A stretch of DNA of 64,000 nucleotides. Source: Ypsolopha sequella (taxonomy: Eukaryota > Arthropoda > Insecta > Lepidoptera > Ypsolophidae). Of this stretch, positions 1 to 9,786 are shown piece by piece. A model generated the notes under the pieces. That model was not told the origin of the DNA, made no database searches, and saw nothing but the letters and a program-made list of their open reading frames with translations. Position numbers and translations under genes: made by a program. The stretch covers positions 16,442,898 through 16,506,897 of the forward strand of contig OW204009.1 of NCBI GenBank assembly GCA_934047225.1. Direction: 5' to 3'. Each line of letters starts with the position of its first letter. The stretch's first letter is position 1.

Positions 1-110
1 GAAACTCGGGTGTACCGAGTATGGACTGTGACTTGCATTTCACAGTTCACACTCGGAACACCTTTGACACCCCTTCGGGGATTCATGTCGTGACGCTATA
101 TATTTTTTAT
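1..110 (+). repeat. Family E SINE-like repeat, left-truncated by the window
   Basis: Contains GACTGTGACTTGCATTTCAC, CACTCGGAACA and CCCCTTCGGGGATTCATG. The same ordered blocks recur at about 34.63-34.80 and 38.80-39.06 kb, and reversed at about 46.78-46.90 kb. A related form occurs near 33.43-33.62 kb. Confidence 0.55.
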
Positions 111-584
111 TTATATTTATTTAGGACATATGTATAACCCATACTATACTAGGATATATAACCCATACTGGAGCTTTAACTTTCTATAACAAGACAAAAA
201 AATTGACCTTCAAATTTTTTATCTATCAAGAATAATGAAGACAGCGATACCTACCAGAGAAAAGAAAAACATAATTAACAGATATAGAGACACATAAAGG
301 TCATTTATTTTAGCGTGCGGCTTTCAATAGAGGTTAGCGCTCCAGTCTGGCTATAGACCTCTTGGCTTGGGCAAACTCCCGACACCCAATACAAGCTAAC
401 AGATTTAATTACCTACTACTACTACACGAGCACCAATCTGTACGCACACGTATGTGTGTGTGCGTGCACACAGCAAACAGCCGACAGCCAAGCCAAGTGG
501 CGTGCTCCCATTCGTACTTCTTATATGTAGTCTATATCTAGAGTATTTTAGTAACTTTCAAAATGTAGAGCCGCGGATAGATAG

Positions 585-625
<41 letters not shown>

Positions 626-1560
626 TGCGGATATTGTCTTGATTTTACAAAAGCGAGCAATTCGGGCTGTATAAAACATGAATTACCGGCATTTATTAAG
701 AGAAAAATTCAAAGAAATTAATATATTGACAGGAACGAGAAAAATATAGAAAGTTTATTTGCGAATTGATTATATTAATATAATATTATGATTATATTCA
801 TTATTATTTCCAACACTCAAAATGTATAATTATGAATTTTTCCCTTTTTATAAACATATCATTGTAAATATTATCCCATCAAAATCATTCCTTTAAAAAA
901 TTATGCCAAGTCTCGTAACACTTTCGCCGTAAAAAAAATTGAGATCCCGAGAAGAGCCAAGTCAACCTTTAACTGAAGTTAGCAAATTACTCGATAGTTG
1001 TCTTGAAACTACACAGGTGAAATAAAGTTTGCATCGTTTGGTCTAGGCAATCACTTGGTATCACAATTTCACAGTACAGTATATCCTCATGCTTTGTGAT
1101 TGCCAAGTCAAAAAGGTGCAAAAAACAATAATAAAACATGAGTGCAAAACTGTTAAGGCCTACACAACAATCCTATTAAGTGATTTTGAACTTAATTATA
1201 TAGATACAAAGTCTACATTAGAACGCTCGCTTCGTGCGCTGTCGGCACGCATAATCAGTGAATTTTCAAGGTTTTTCTGGATATTCTGAAAAAGTATTTG
1301 ATGCAGGTATTTTTCATCTTGACAATGAAAAATAAACCATGTTTTCCTGTTCAAAACTCAAGCCACTTCGACGAAAAACGAAAAACTTAAAAAGGTGTAA
1401 TTTTAAAAAATAAAACGTGTCGAGTGAAATGTGTCCAGTTCGGTCTTGACAACGGAAAAACACAGGTCTGAAAAACATGTCTGCGAGTTTTACATTGATA
1501 AGGTCAGTAGTGACCCAGCATATTTAAGCAAAAAATCCCTGGGATACCAAAGGCAAGGCT
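111..1560. other. No gene seen; (TA)n at about 587-620
   Basis: Short open frames here have no splice or homology support. A TA dinucleotide run lies at about 587-620. The right part is just 3' of the minus-strand gene. Confidence 0.5.
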
Positions 1561-1570
1561 TTAACAATAA

Positions 1571-1576
1571 TTTATT
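1571..1576 (-). terminator. Candidate poly(A) signal of the minus-strand gene
   Basis: AATAAA on the minus strand (TTTATT on plus) lies about 180 nt beyond the stop at 1757. It is the first canonical hexamer noticed in the expected range. Position is the only support. Confidence 0.4.
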
Positions 1577-1756
1577 GTCCAGGCGGCGACTGAACCCACC
1601 TTCATTCAATAGCTTCAAAAAAACCTGGTTGGCCGCGTTTCAGATATTTGTACCACCGTGTTCTGGACGTAGCTCTACTATAAAACAATCGACGATAAAT
1701 AATGAAAAGCTAACATTTAAATGACTATATTTCACAAAACACAATACATAAAGACA

Positions 1757-2325
1757 TTAAGATTCTTCTTCTTTTACTTCTTTAACTTCTTCGCTTTTAT
1801 CACCCTCTTCATTCTTCTTCTCCTTCTGTTCTGATCTCTGCTTCTCCAGGATACTCTCATCTATTGAGCTCTTCGACAGCTGCCTCAGAATCTTCTCGAA
1901 TATCCTCGGGGCACTTTTTGTGTTCGGCAAAGAAATATCTGTCTGCGTTGTCACCGTCTCGCATTTCCTCTCTTCTTGAACTTTTAACGGCGTGTTCTGT
2001 TCTTTCAGTTCCAATTTTAAAGCTTTCTTCTTCAATTCCACTTCCGGATCATGGTCGAGGATCTTTGGTTCAGGGAGTCTGCTTACTTCTTGAATTTTAT
2101 CCTCGTTTAAGTCCAGGTGTTTGGAGCTCCTGTCAATAGCTTTGGTAAGGACGTTGCCTAAGATGTGTGCACATTTGATGATGTTCTGCGTCTCTCGTGG
2201 AGTGAGCTGGAGACCTTCGTTTCGGATGATGCTATTGATGTTTCTAATATCGGGGGAGCGTTTTCTGGAGCCTTCAGCTGAGAAATCTGTAATAACCATA
2301 CGAGATCTGTTGGATAACGTTAGGG
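1757..2325 (-). CDS. Last coding exon of the unrecognised gene
   Basis: The frame is open for 201 codons and ends at TAA (1757-1759). Two phase-compatible acceptors exist after the donor at 3305: CTCTAG ending at 2326 (used here, CDS 1449 nt) and TCAAG ending at 2344 (CDS 1467 nt). A stronger-looking acceptor, AATTTATTTAG at about 2378, leads to an early stop in every phase and is rejected for this frame. The product has a mixed segment with PDIRNINSIIRNEGLQLT and NIIKCAHILGNVLTKAIDR, a Lys/Glu-rich probable helix, and a highly charged C-terminus. The exact 5' boundary is the weakest point of the model. Confidence 0.62.
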
Positions 2326-5300
2326 CTAGAGTAGGTCTAGCACCTTGAGGATTCTGTAGCATTATAATTTGTTATTAGACCTAAATAAATTTTTAACAAA
2401 AGTTTATAAACTTAATTTTGCATTTTTGTTTCATACATTAACCAACAAAACATATGAAGCTATTATTGTATATGAAATTTTAAATAAAAACGGAGTAAAG
2501 TTGGTCACTAAATACTCCTTGCATAGTTTAATTTCTTTGAATTTTATGTTATTATTTATGTATATCGGTAGATAATTAACAGAAATTCAAAATTCTTAAC
2601 TAGTTTAGTTTGAGATTTAATTTAATTCAATTTTTATTCTGTTTGATTCATCTTTCACACAACATCATCCAAATTTCGAATTCTCATCTCGTCTACGACC
2701 TGGAGTCTCATGGACTTACGGACTGACGGACCGTTGGACTGCAGGGTGACATTAATAGGGCTCTTTGCCCTTTGGGTGCGGGAACCTTAAAAACGTTGAA
2801 CAAGTGATATTTTTCAAGATATTCTGGATGGGACATGCTTTGAATTATTCTTGAATTTTTGTAATTTACCATAATAGATTCTATGGTAACACGTATATTT
2901 TGTGAAGATTTCAACTGGCTACCTACATATTACGGCTAAAGCTGTAGACCCCTGTGACCATAAAAAAAACTACACCTAAAGAGGTGCAATGTCACTTGGT
3001 TTGTTTGAAATAAATTCCGCCATCTTTCAACGCGCTTTCACGCGCTTTCACGCGCTTTCACGCGCTCTGATTGGCTTAGCCACGCTTTGATAGAGAAAAA
3101 GATAGAAAATCCCCGGTAAGTGAGTGAGATGCATATAGTCAAGTCAATGCAAAGCACGATTATTTGGTGAAATCTGACGGTACGGCTTTTTCTTCTCTGG
3201 GCTAGTTGTTCGATGCTTGTGACAGACGGACAGAAAGAAGGACAGATAGCGGAGGCTTAGTAATAAGGTCCCGTTTGGCACCCTTTTGGAGAAATTTATC
3301 TCACCCAAATCAGCAAGGTCAATATTTTCCGTCCGATACGGCGTTGGGCACTGGTCGTAGTAACTCTTCATTGGCACCCTAGACACGGAGTTGTTGTAGT
3401 TCGCCCAGAAGTTGTTCCACTCTCCATTATCTGCCTTCTTCGGGGGGTCTACCTGCGTCTTGTCCAGCTCACTGGAGTCCATCCAGCTCGTACAACAGCT
3501 GGAGAAGGGGGCATTTTTTACATGGGAGAGAAATCTATTATACACTGATGAAGTTGCGGAAACCGGAAACTGGCGATAGGGCTCGTCCATATCTCGTGCG
3601 TCGATCTTACAGGACAAATACACTCGCCTGGGTGTCTGGTTGCGCCTGTATTCGGTTGTTCATGTTCAGATGCCTCCACATTTCCACCCACTTATTTCAC
3701 CGACATAAAAGTAGCCACGGACAACGCAACACCATTTTAGGCTGGATGCGCTCGCAAGCGCCCCTTTACATAACGTATCTCCTGATATCTCTGAGAATGG
3801 CCCTGTATTGTATTTGCGAGGACTGTATACTCGCTTGGGGGTGGAAGTCTGGTCGCCCCTGCGTGCGGCCCTGGGGGACAGCTCCGTGGACGAGAACTAG
3901 TACACTAGCCTGGGGGTGAATGTCTGGTCGTGCTTGCGTGTGGCCCTGGGGGACAGCTCCGTGGACGAGAACTAGTACACTAGCCTGGGGGTGAATGTCT
4001 GGTCGTGCTTGCGTGTGGCCCTGGGGGACAGCTCCGTGGACGAGAACTAGTACACTAGCCTGGGGGTAGAAGTCTGGTCACCCCTGCGTGCTTCCCTGGG
4101 GTACAGCTCCGTGGATGAGAAGACTAGTACAGTTACCTGGGGGTGGAAGTCTGGTTGTCCCAGCGTGTGGCCCTGGGGGACAGCTCCGTGGACGAGAACT
4201 AGTACACTCGCCTGGGGGTGGAAGTCTGGTCACCCCTGCGTGCGGCCCTGGGAGACAGCTCCGTGTACGAGAACTAGTACACTCGCCTGGGGGTGGAAGT
4301 CTGGTCACCCCTGCGTGCGGCCCTGGGAGACAGCTCCGTGGACGAGAACTAGTACACTCGCCTGGAGGTGGAAGTCTGGTCGTGCCTGTATGTGGCCCTG
4401 GGGGACAGCTCCGTGGACGACTGGCCAGAGTACTCCGGAGACATAGACGAGTAGTCCGGCTCTGTACTGCGGCCGTATCTTGAAAAACATTTAGGTATAT
4501 AAGAACCAGGGGTCTGAATAGGTAGTTTTAAGTACCCAATAAAGCTGATTCTGAAGGCTTTTATTTTAGTTTTAGTGCTGTCAAAACTATCATTTTTTCA
4601 TTGCAAAATAGTCCTTAAGAGCTAGGAACAGAAGATTGGTTTAGAAGAAAGATACTTTGGAAAAGTTCGAGTTAAATTAAACTTTCAGAATCGGAATCGG
4701 GTATAATTGAATACATAATACTCGTAATATTATTAAAGGACCAAATGACGTCAAACCCTGGCCTTCCTTGTTATGAATAAGTATGGAATTTTGAATGACA
4801 GTTCACAGTATATTTTCTAAAGAACATTTTTATGTTTTTGAACAAATTTGGGGGCACGGTAGTGTCCCCGCCAAGACAAGTCAAAGTACTACGTACCTTT
4901 TCGCGTTTCGTCGTATTTTCGAACCCTCATAGCTTCGATCTGAATGACCCTGGAGTGCCAAAATTCTCAGAATAAGGTGCAGTTTGCAGACCAATAAAAT
5001 GCACTAAGTTTCATTTGTATTGCTTCTATACTTTGGATTTTATTAAGATTAAACGTCAGTCGCTTAGCGCAAAGTGCATAACTTAACTTTGTATTTCTTG
5101 TTTAGAAGCTGAAAATTTTAAAACATTTTGGTACGTGGCAGTTTACACGAATAATTCAGTATTAATAAGGTTTAAAAAGCATGAGTTTGAAATTGAATGC
5201 ACAATTAGTCATGATCAGGTCCAAACAAAGCTAAAACAGAATTTTAAGTTGGTTTGGACCAGATCATGACTAATTACGCATTAAATTACAAACTCATGCT

Positions 5301-6499
5301 TTATAAACCTCACTCGTACTAAGCTATTGGTGTTAACTGACATATACCAAATTATTTTTTATTTTTTAGGTTTTTACAAGAAATACAAAGTTAAGTTATG
5401 CAATTTTTGCTAAGCGACTGACGTTTAACCTTAATACCTAAAATACGTCAATTGTGGAAGTTAATCAATTTGGGAAGCCGAGCGAAGCGGAGCGAGGGGA
5501 GCGCAGTTTTAACAGAAAATAATTTGTCATGATCGCGTAATAGGACTGTGTTTTCACCATTATTCGGTTTTTCACGAAAAAGCGCACATGGCTATCGTAC
5601 GACGACCCACGTTTGTCCAATTCTCTGCCCCGTTTTCAACTTACACGTTATTTTATCAACACTCCTAATAGCATAACGTAGTGATTGGGGTCACTATGAT
5701 GATAATAAAGGAGATCGCATCTAAATCCTTGGGGTGGTTCTCGAGTTAAAACGGAACATACATACATACATACAGCAGACCCTCCGTACAATAGAAATTA
5801 CCTAATTATTAAAAAATTCACAAAAATATTTAATGTACAAACAACATATAAAAATGTACAGCTTGGTTCAACCAATGCTGGACATAGACCTTACCACGAA
5901 TTCGCCTTTCTTGGCGGTCCTCCTGTAAGAAATGCCCATTCTCACACACGCTGAGCAGGCGGGTTGGTGAGCGCGGTGCCGAACGAAACCCTCTCACCAG
6001 TAACGCCGCTGTCCGTCACCAGTCTGTTTTATATAGGCGCCAGTAATTGGGAATGGATAATATACAGCCATCAATCGCTGTCCTACTTACTCTCCCCCGA
6101 ATAACTTCGTGGGTGTTTGCGGGTGAGATGTTGGTTCCTCCACAGTCGAGCCAGGTACCACCTCTACCAGCGGCGTGCACAGAACTTTTTGCTGGAAAAG
6201 CAAGCAATTAGTCAAGAACAACAATAAAAAAAATATGAAAAAATTTAAATATCACTTTGAAAAAAAAAGTTTGTATAGGAAATTTTCAATCTAGGGTAGA
6301 CATTGTCTACCCTGGCGTCATACAAATTTTTTTTTTTCAAAGTGTTATTTAAATTTTTTCATATTTTTTTTATCGTTGTTCTTGACCAATTGCTTGCTTT
6401 TCCAGCAAAAAGTTCTGTGCACGCCATTGCCTCTACCACCTCTCGTAAATACCAAATAATAAAATATAATGTTACCATTCGGCTTTTCTTTATAAATAT

Positions 6500-6557
<58 letters not shown>

Positions 6558-9370
6558 GTTTTTTGTAAATTATAGACATTAATTAATATAAGCAAGATAT
6601 ATTTCGAATCCTTTTGGACTCGGCATCAGTTGCATTGACAATAGATATGAAATTATAAATACTTATAAAAGACAATTTTTTTGTGTTTTTTAATGTTGAT
6701 TGTTAAGGCCTGGGGATCTAAAAAGGCCGACTTGGGTGAATCATAAAATGATTTGAAAGTAGGATGGAGTCAGAGTCTTTTCACGCGTGCAAAACGGCAT
6801 TAGAACAGAATCATAATGTGATTCATGCAAAGCGGCCTTTTTAGAGGACCTGGTCCAAAGTGGGCACCAAGCGACCAGATCAATGAAGATTCCCACGTGC
6901 GAAGCTGAATATCTATGAAACAATGGTTGAAAGGCGAATTGTGAGTGCGTGTGTGGGTCGGTACCGGTAGAGTGCTTATGTTCATAGAGTCACATGTGTG
7001 ACGATGTTGTTTGATGCGTATGTGGAGTGCGTTTTTGGTGTCATTAGTAAATACCCTCACCTATAATTGCTTGCAGCCGAAGAAGTCTTATAACTGTCCC
7101 GGCTAAAAGTCAAGGAGCTTATTTTGGAGCTGTCCAATGACTGCTGGCTCTTCTTCTTAGTGTCAGCCAGCTTGGGCGAGAAGCGCTGGCTCTGCAGTGA
7201 CCCGCTCCTCGACTTCTGACCAGAGTGCGGAGTGACCTTGGGCGTCGAAGTGGTGGCTCCAGCGAACTTCTGCTTCAAGCCGTACTTGGAGTTTGTGTCC
7301 TCGAAGTCCGATATCTAGAAAAACGTCTGGCTTGAAACAGGATTGAAGGACCCATAAATAACGATACCTTCAATTATAGAATTAAATGAGACTTGAGGAT
7401 AATTCATGATCTATATAAAAACGACTCACCTCAATACGTGTTATGATCGGGAAAGCCGACCAGTTTACTCGCCCAGATGAAAGCAGTCTAAATCTGCTGA
7501 AACTGGTCGGTTTTCCCGATCATAACACGTATTGAGGTGAGCCGTTTTTATATAAATCACGATACATAGTTGACGGTGAATGTTGTTGCTTCTTGATGGA
7601 ACGACATCTTGCAATATTAAATAAAACTTCTTGGTACTCGGTTCCACAAATATAATAATGTTTAATTACTTTTTAAGTTGCTACCGGTTTCGTCGTTTTA
7701 CGACATCATGACATATAAAATTTGTGGTTTTTTAAAAAATGTATTCAAAAATGTATTATTAACAACTCAAATACAGTGCCTGATGATGTCGTAAAACGAC
7801 GAAACCGGTAGCAACTTAAAAAGTAATTAAACATTATTATATTTGTGGAACCGAGTACCAAGAAGTTTTATTTAATATTGCAAATCACGATACCTTCAAT
7901 CACAGGAATGACATCATACCGAAAAAAAATGGCCACAGAAAATTCATCGCTTATAACCGATCGTAAATATGGGTTTTGAGCTACAGAAAATTTACTGGTT
8001 AAGGCGGGATTCTCCCAATTTTTCTCTTTTCAAACTCATTTTGAACCCTGAAATTGTGACAATAAATTGTTGAAAAAAATATATTATGTCATATTTCACT
8101 CCCAAGTAGTCTATGGACCCACCAAGTAGTCTATGGTAACACTGAATGTATGAGTATCACTGTGCTTTCATTTTAATCATTCCGATGAATAGAGAAGAAA
8201 ACATACGTTTTTTGCAACTTTTTAGGGTTCCGCAGTCAACAACAAGGAACCCTTATAGTTTCGCCATGTCGCCATGTAGTACTAGAAATCTGTAATTTGG
8301 CATGGGTATACATATTTATCACGCCAATAAAGTGGTACAGTAAAATTTTAAAATAGATTTTTTTTAGGGTACCTCTCCTACACGTAAACTGGGGATGATT
8401 TTTTTTCTCGTCTATCCCCTAATGAATGTGGGGTGTCGTTGGGTAGGTAATTAAAAAATATTGGGGCTGTGAGAAGACCATTTTTTGATCCAGGGTTTCG
8501 TTTGCGAAATATTAAGCTTAAAAGTGTTAATTTTTGCTAGAGTCAAGTGTCCCCCCCCCTGCCAGCAAAACGGTTGTATTTGGAGACGTGAAAAAAATCA
8601 CAGAAGTAGCATACATAACGAAATTAAAAGTAAAACTATCACAGCTAAGTAGGCTTTACAAGTTAACGAGTACAGATCGCGCCAAACTTTTAGTCCCCTC
8701 TAAACACGGAGCGATTCGCATCAGCAGGAACAAAATGTATGGGCCGTTCTTGGGAACAGCAACTTCCGAGCGTACTAGAAGTTTGGTGCGATCTGTATTA
8801 GTCGACAAACTTATAAAATGTACTTGGAGAAGAAGTCCGCATATTGTGCAGGGCAACTACGGAACCCTACACTGCGCGTGGCCCAACACGCACTTGGCCG
8901 GTTTTTCTAACATTACCCGTTACATATTATTACCTGCGATAGGTCCAAAGACATATCATCCTCTAGAGAAGTCTCCCTACTTTTCGACGACTGCGATACA
9001 TTCGAAGCAATAGCCGTTCTTTTCGTAGGATCCACACTTCTTTTAGCCTTTGAATTTAACGATTCATTTGATGGTCTCCTATGGTATGCCCCTGGCAAGG
9101 AATTGGCTCTATCGTATTTCTTCAATATCTGTTTGCCAGTTACTATAAAATCTGGCTTTTCCGTCTTTTGGGCGACTTTCTTTGGCGTGGAATGGCATGA
9201 GTTTGGCGGTGATGCTTTTTGAACACATTTTCTCGAACTTTCTTTCTTTGCACTGTTCTTTCTAGAAAGGGCGCTGCTACAACTATTTCTTCTTGAAGTC
9301 GGTCGACTTCTGTTTGACGGAATCTCATCGCTTTCTTCCAAACATTTGCTTTCATTCCTTTGCATGATCT
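1757..9370 (-). CDS. Four-exon gene, unrecognised Ser/Lys/Arg-rich protein
   Basis: I do not recognise this protein. Exons are 9370-8934, 7314-7061, 3498-3305 and about 2325-1757, with introns of 1619, 3562 and about 979 bp. Phases agree at all three junctions, and from the first ATG (9365) the joined CDS is 1449 nt, or 483 codons including the TAA at 1757-1759. The product starts with a basic, Ser-rich, probably disordered region. A compact stretch with EWNNFWANYNNS and YYDQCPTPYR follows, then a segment with RETQNIIKCAHILGNVL, and a very acidic and basic tail (EEVKEVKEEES). There is no signal peptide or membrane segment. The Ser/Arg blocks would suit a phosphorylated scaffold, but that is inference. 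The first coding exon has a splice acceptor before it, so a 5' exon lies further to the right. Stop-free exons with clean splice sites make the gene likely real; its function is unknown. Confidence 0.7.
3031..3066. repeat. 10-bp tandem CGCGCTTTCA, 3.6 copies
   Basis: Three perfect units plus a partial one, GC-rich in AT-rich surroundings, inside the last intron of the gene. Confidence 0.8.
3160..3295 (-). repeat. Family A fragment abutting exon 3
   Basis: On the minus strand the blocks GGGACCTTATTACTAAG, CCGCTATCTGTCC and GTCCGTCTGTCACA match the 5' third of the full family A copy at 56.54 kb. It begins about 15 bp after the exon 3 donor. Confidence 0.55.
3305..3498 (-). CDS. Coding exon 3 of the unrecognised gene
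   Basis: The acceptor is CCCCCTTCTCCAG followed by CTGTTGTACG. Its single leading C completes the AG left by exon 2 to give Ser. The exon reads CCTSWMDSSELDK, EWNNFWANYNNSVSRVPMK, YYDQCPTPYRTENIDLADL and ends with one base of a codon before GTGAGA. At 194 nt it is 1+192+1. It is the most aromatic, globular-looking part of the protein (WNNFWANY, YYDQ). The open frame continues past the donor only into a family A repeat fragment at about 3160-3295, so that extension is taken as intron. Confidence 0.68.
3826..4425. repeat. GC-rich 75-bp minisatellite, about 8 copies
   Basis: The GAGAACTAG block ends at 3900, 3975, 4050, then 4127 (a 77-bp unit), 4202, 4277 and 4352, so the period is 75 bp. Each unit carries GACAGCTCCGTGGACGAGAA and CTGGGGGTGGAAGTCTGGT. 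Because 75 is divisible by 3, frames stay open on both strands, which explains the apparent proteins here. It lies in intron 2 of the minus-strand gene. Confidence 0.9.
4496..4545 (+). promoter_or_regulatory. TATA box and poly(A) signal close together, LTR-like
   Basis: TATATAAG at 4496-4503 is followed by AATAAA at 4540-4545, directly downstream of the minisatellite. A promoter and a poly(A) signal 40 bp apart is typical of a retroelement LTR with a short R region. Ends and target duplication were not found. Confidence 0.3.
4560..5042. other. Intronic sequence, nothing clear
   Basis: No open frame, tandem array or inverted repeat was recognised. Confidence 0.4.
5043..5434. mobile_element. 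Fold-back element with TTAA ends (392 bp)
   Basis: TTAAGATTAAACGTCAGTCG at the left matches inverted CGACTGACGTTTAACCTTAA at the right. The arms stay complementary, with drift, to near the centre, through CATAACTTAACTTTGTATTT and GTCATGATC. There is no coding capacity. A relative begins at 10785. Confidence 0.7.
5875..6160 (+). repeat. RTE-associated repeat, copy 1
   Basis: Blocks in order: CAATGCTGGACATAGACC, GGCGGGTTGGTGAGCGCGGT, CACCAGTCTGTT, ACTCTCCCCCGAATAACTTC and CCTCCACAGTCGAGCCAGG. Copies with the same order and orientation are at 18.22, 20.89 and 26.23 kb. The first block is the reverse complement of the RTE C-terminal codons (AYVQQW). Confidence 0.65.
6161..6437. mobile_element. 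hAT-type fold-back MITE, copy 1
   Basis: A nearly perfect palindrome of about 261 bp. It begins AGCGGCGTGCACAG and ends CTGTGCACGCCATTG, with GTAGACATTGTCTACC at the centre. The direct repeat CCTCTACC flanks it (6161-6168 and 6430-6437). A 7-8 bp duplication and a CAGTGG-like end fit the hAT superfamily. It inserted into the RTE-associated repeat. Confidence 0.75.
6445..6700. repeat. Interspersed repeat with (TA)n
   Basis: Shares GTTACCATTCGGCTTTTCTT and GGACTCGGCATCAGTTGCAT with 36.21-36.40 kb. The (TA)n tract at 6500-6556 is long here and almost absent there. Confidence 0.6.
6710..6852. repeat. Short inverted-repeat element, copy 1
   Basis: Starts GGGGATCTAAAAAGGCCGAC and ends GCGGCCTTTTTAGAGGACC. 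The two ends are complementary. A second copy with the same ends is at 44155-44300. Confidence 0.55.
7061..7314 (-). CDS. Coding exon 2 of the unrecognised gene
   Basis: The acceptor is GTTTTTCTAG followed by ATATCGGAC, phase 0, which matches exon 1. It reads ISDFEDTNSKYGLKQKF and then a Ser/Thr/Lys-rich stretch ending SKISSLTFSRD and AASNY. The donor is AATTATAG followed by GTGAGGG, leaving two bases (AG) of the next codon. The 254 nt give 84 codons plus 2 nt. The true exon extends 36 nt upstream of the first start-like codon, to the acceptor. The composition continues the low-complexity basic character of exon 1. Confidence 0.68.
7361..7565. mobile_element. Fold-back retroposon with 14-bp target duplication
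   Basis: The arms around 7413-7466 and 7500-7556 are complementary (CACCTCAATACGTGTTATGA and its reverse). The element starts ATAGAATTAAATGAGACTTG at 7375. ACGATACCTTCAAT at 7361-7374 recurs at 7887-7900, the second copy having been split from the element by a later insertion (next entry). A 76-bp relative with its own 13-bp duplication is at 45659. Confidence 0.6.
7566..7893. mobile_element. Second fold-back element nested in the first one's duplication
   Basis: Arms at about 7609-7710 and 7785-7883 are near-perfect reverse complements (GCTACCGGTTTCGTCGTTTT and its partner). AAATCACGATAC flanks it at 7554-7565 and 7882-7893, a 12-bp direct repeat. Confidence 0.65.
8225..8912 (+). repeat. 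Family A repeat, long variant, copy 1
   Basis: Starts GGGTTCCGCAGTC and ends CGCACTTGGCCGGTTTTT. It is closely similar along its length to 9933-10612, sharing GGGTACCTC, CGTCTATCCC, a run of C near 8552 and GCATCAGCAGGAACAAAATG. Non-coding. Confidence 0.75.
8934..9370 (-). CDS. Coding exon 1 of the unrecognised gene
   Basis: The acceptor is TTTTGCTGTTTTCAG followed by AGATCATGCAAAGG. The donor is TCGCAG followed by GTAATA, leaving phase 0. The ATG at 9365-9363 is the likely start because it sits five bases inside the exon; if an upstream coding exon exists it must end with one base of a codon. The 144 codons encode a Ser/Arg/Lys-rich segment with SRPTSRRNSCSSALSRKNS, SLPGAYHRRPSNESLNSK and an acidic end, EDDMSLDLSQ. 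The RRNSCSS and RRPSNES patterns resemble basophilic kinase sites. A family A repeat ends only about 25 bp beyond the donor, inside the intron. Confidence 0.68.
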
Positions 9371-9786
9371 CTGAAAACAGCAAAAAGTAGATATGTGAAT
9401 CTCATCAGCAGGACCACCGAAAGAGTTTTATGTTGCTTGTAAAGTTCCAAAATCAATAGACCGGCTGGTAAGCGTTTTAAAATAGATCTTCATGCGATCG
9501 CTGACCTGTTTACTGGGTTGAGCAAACCCAGTCTACTGCGAAACGTAATTTCATGTTGAATTTTGCAAAAATAAGAGTTTAGCGCCTTAATTTTAAATAA
9601 AAAGCAAATATTTATATGAATTACATTGCTAATATAACTGTGTAGGCGCTATTGAAAACTTGACCGATATGTTATCTTAGCAAGGGGTACCGAAAACGGG
9701 CTGAATGAGAGCTTTTGGAGATCTTTGTACTTATGCCTTGTTAAATAAAGAGAATTCTCAGGATTGCATTAAGATTAAGATTAAGA

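Noticed and set aside
2363..2400. Strong acceptor AATTTATTTAG before the last exon
   Set aside because: All three phases reach a stop within 13 codons, so it cannot feed the 201-codon frame. It may be used for an alternative short isoform.
4078..4490. Pro/Gly/Trp-rich repeat proteins in the 75-bp array
   Set aside because: Frames are open on both strands because the period is divisible by three. The array is inside an intron of the opposite-strand gene.
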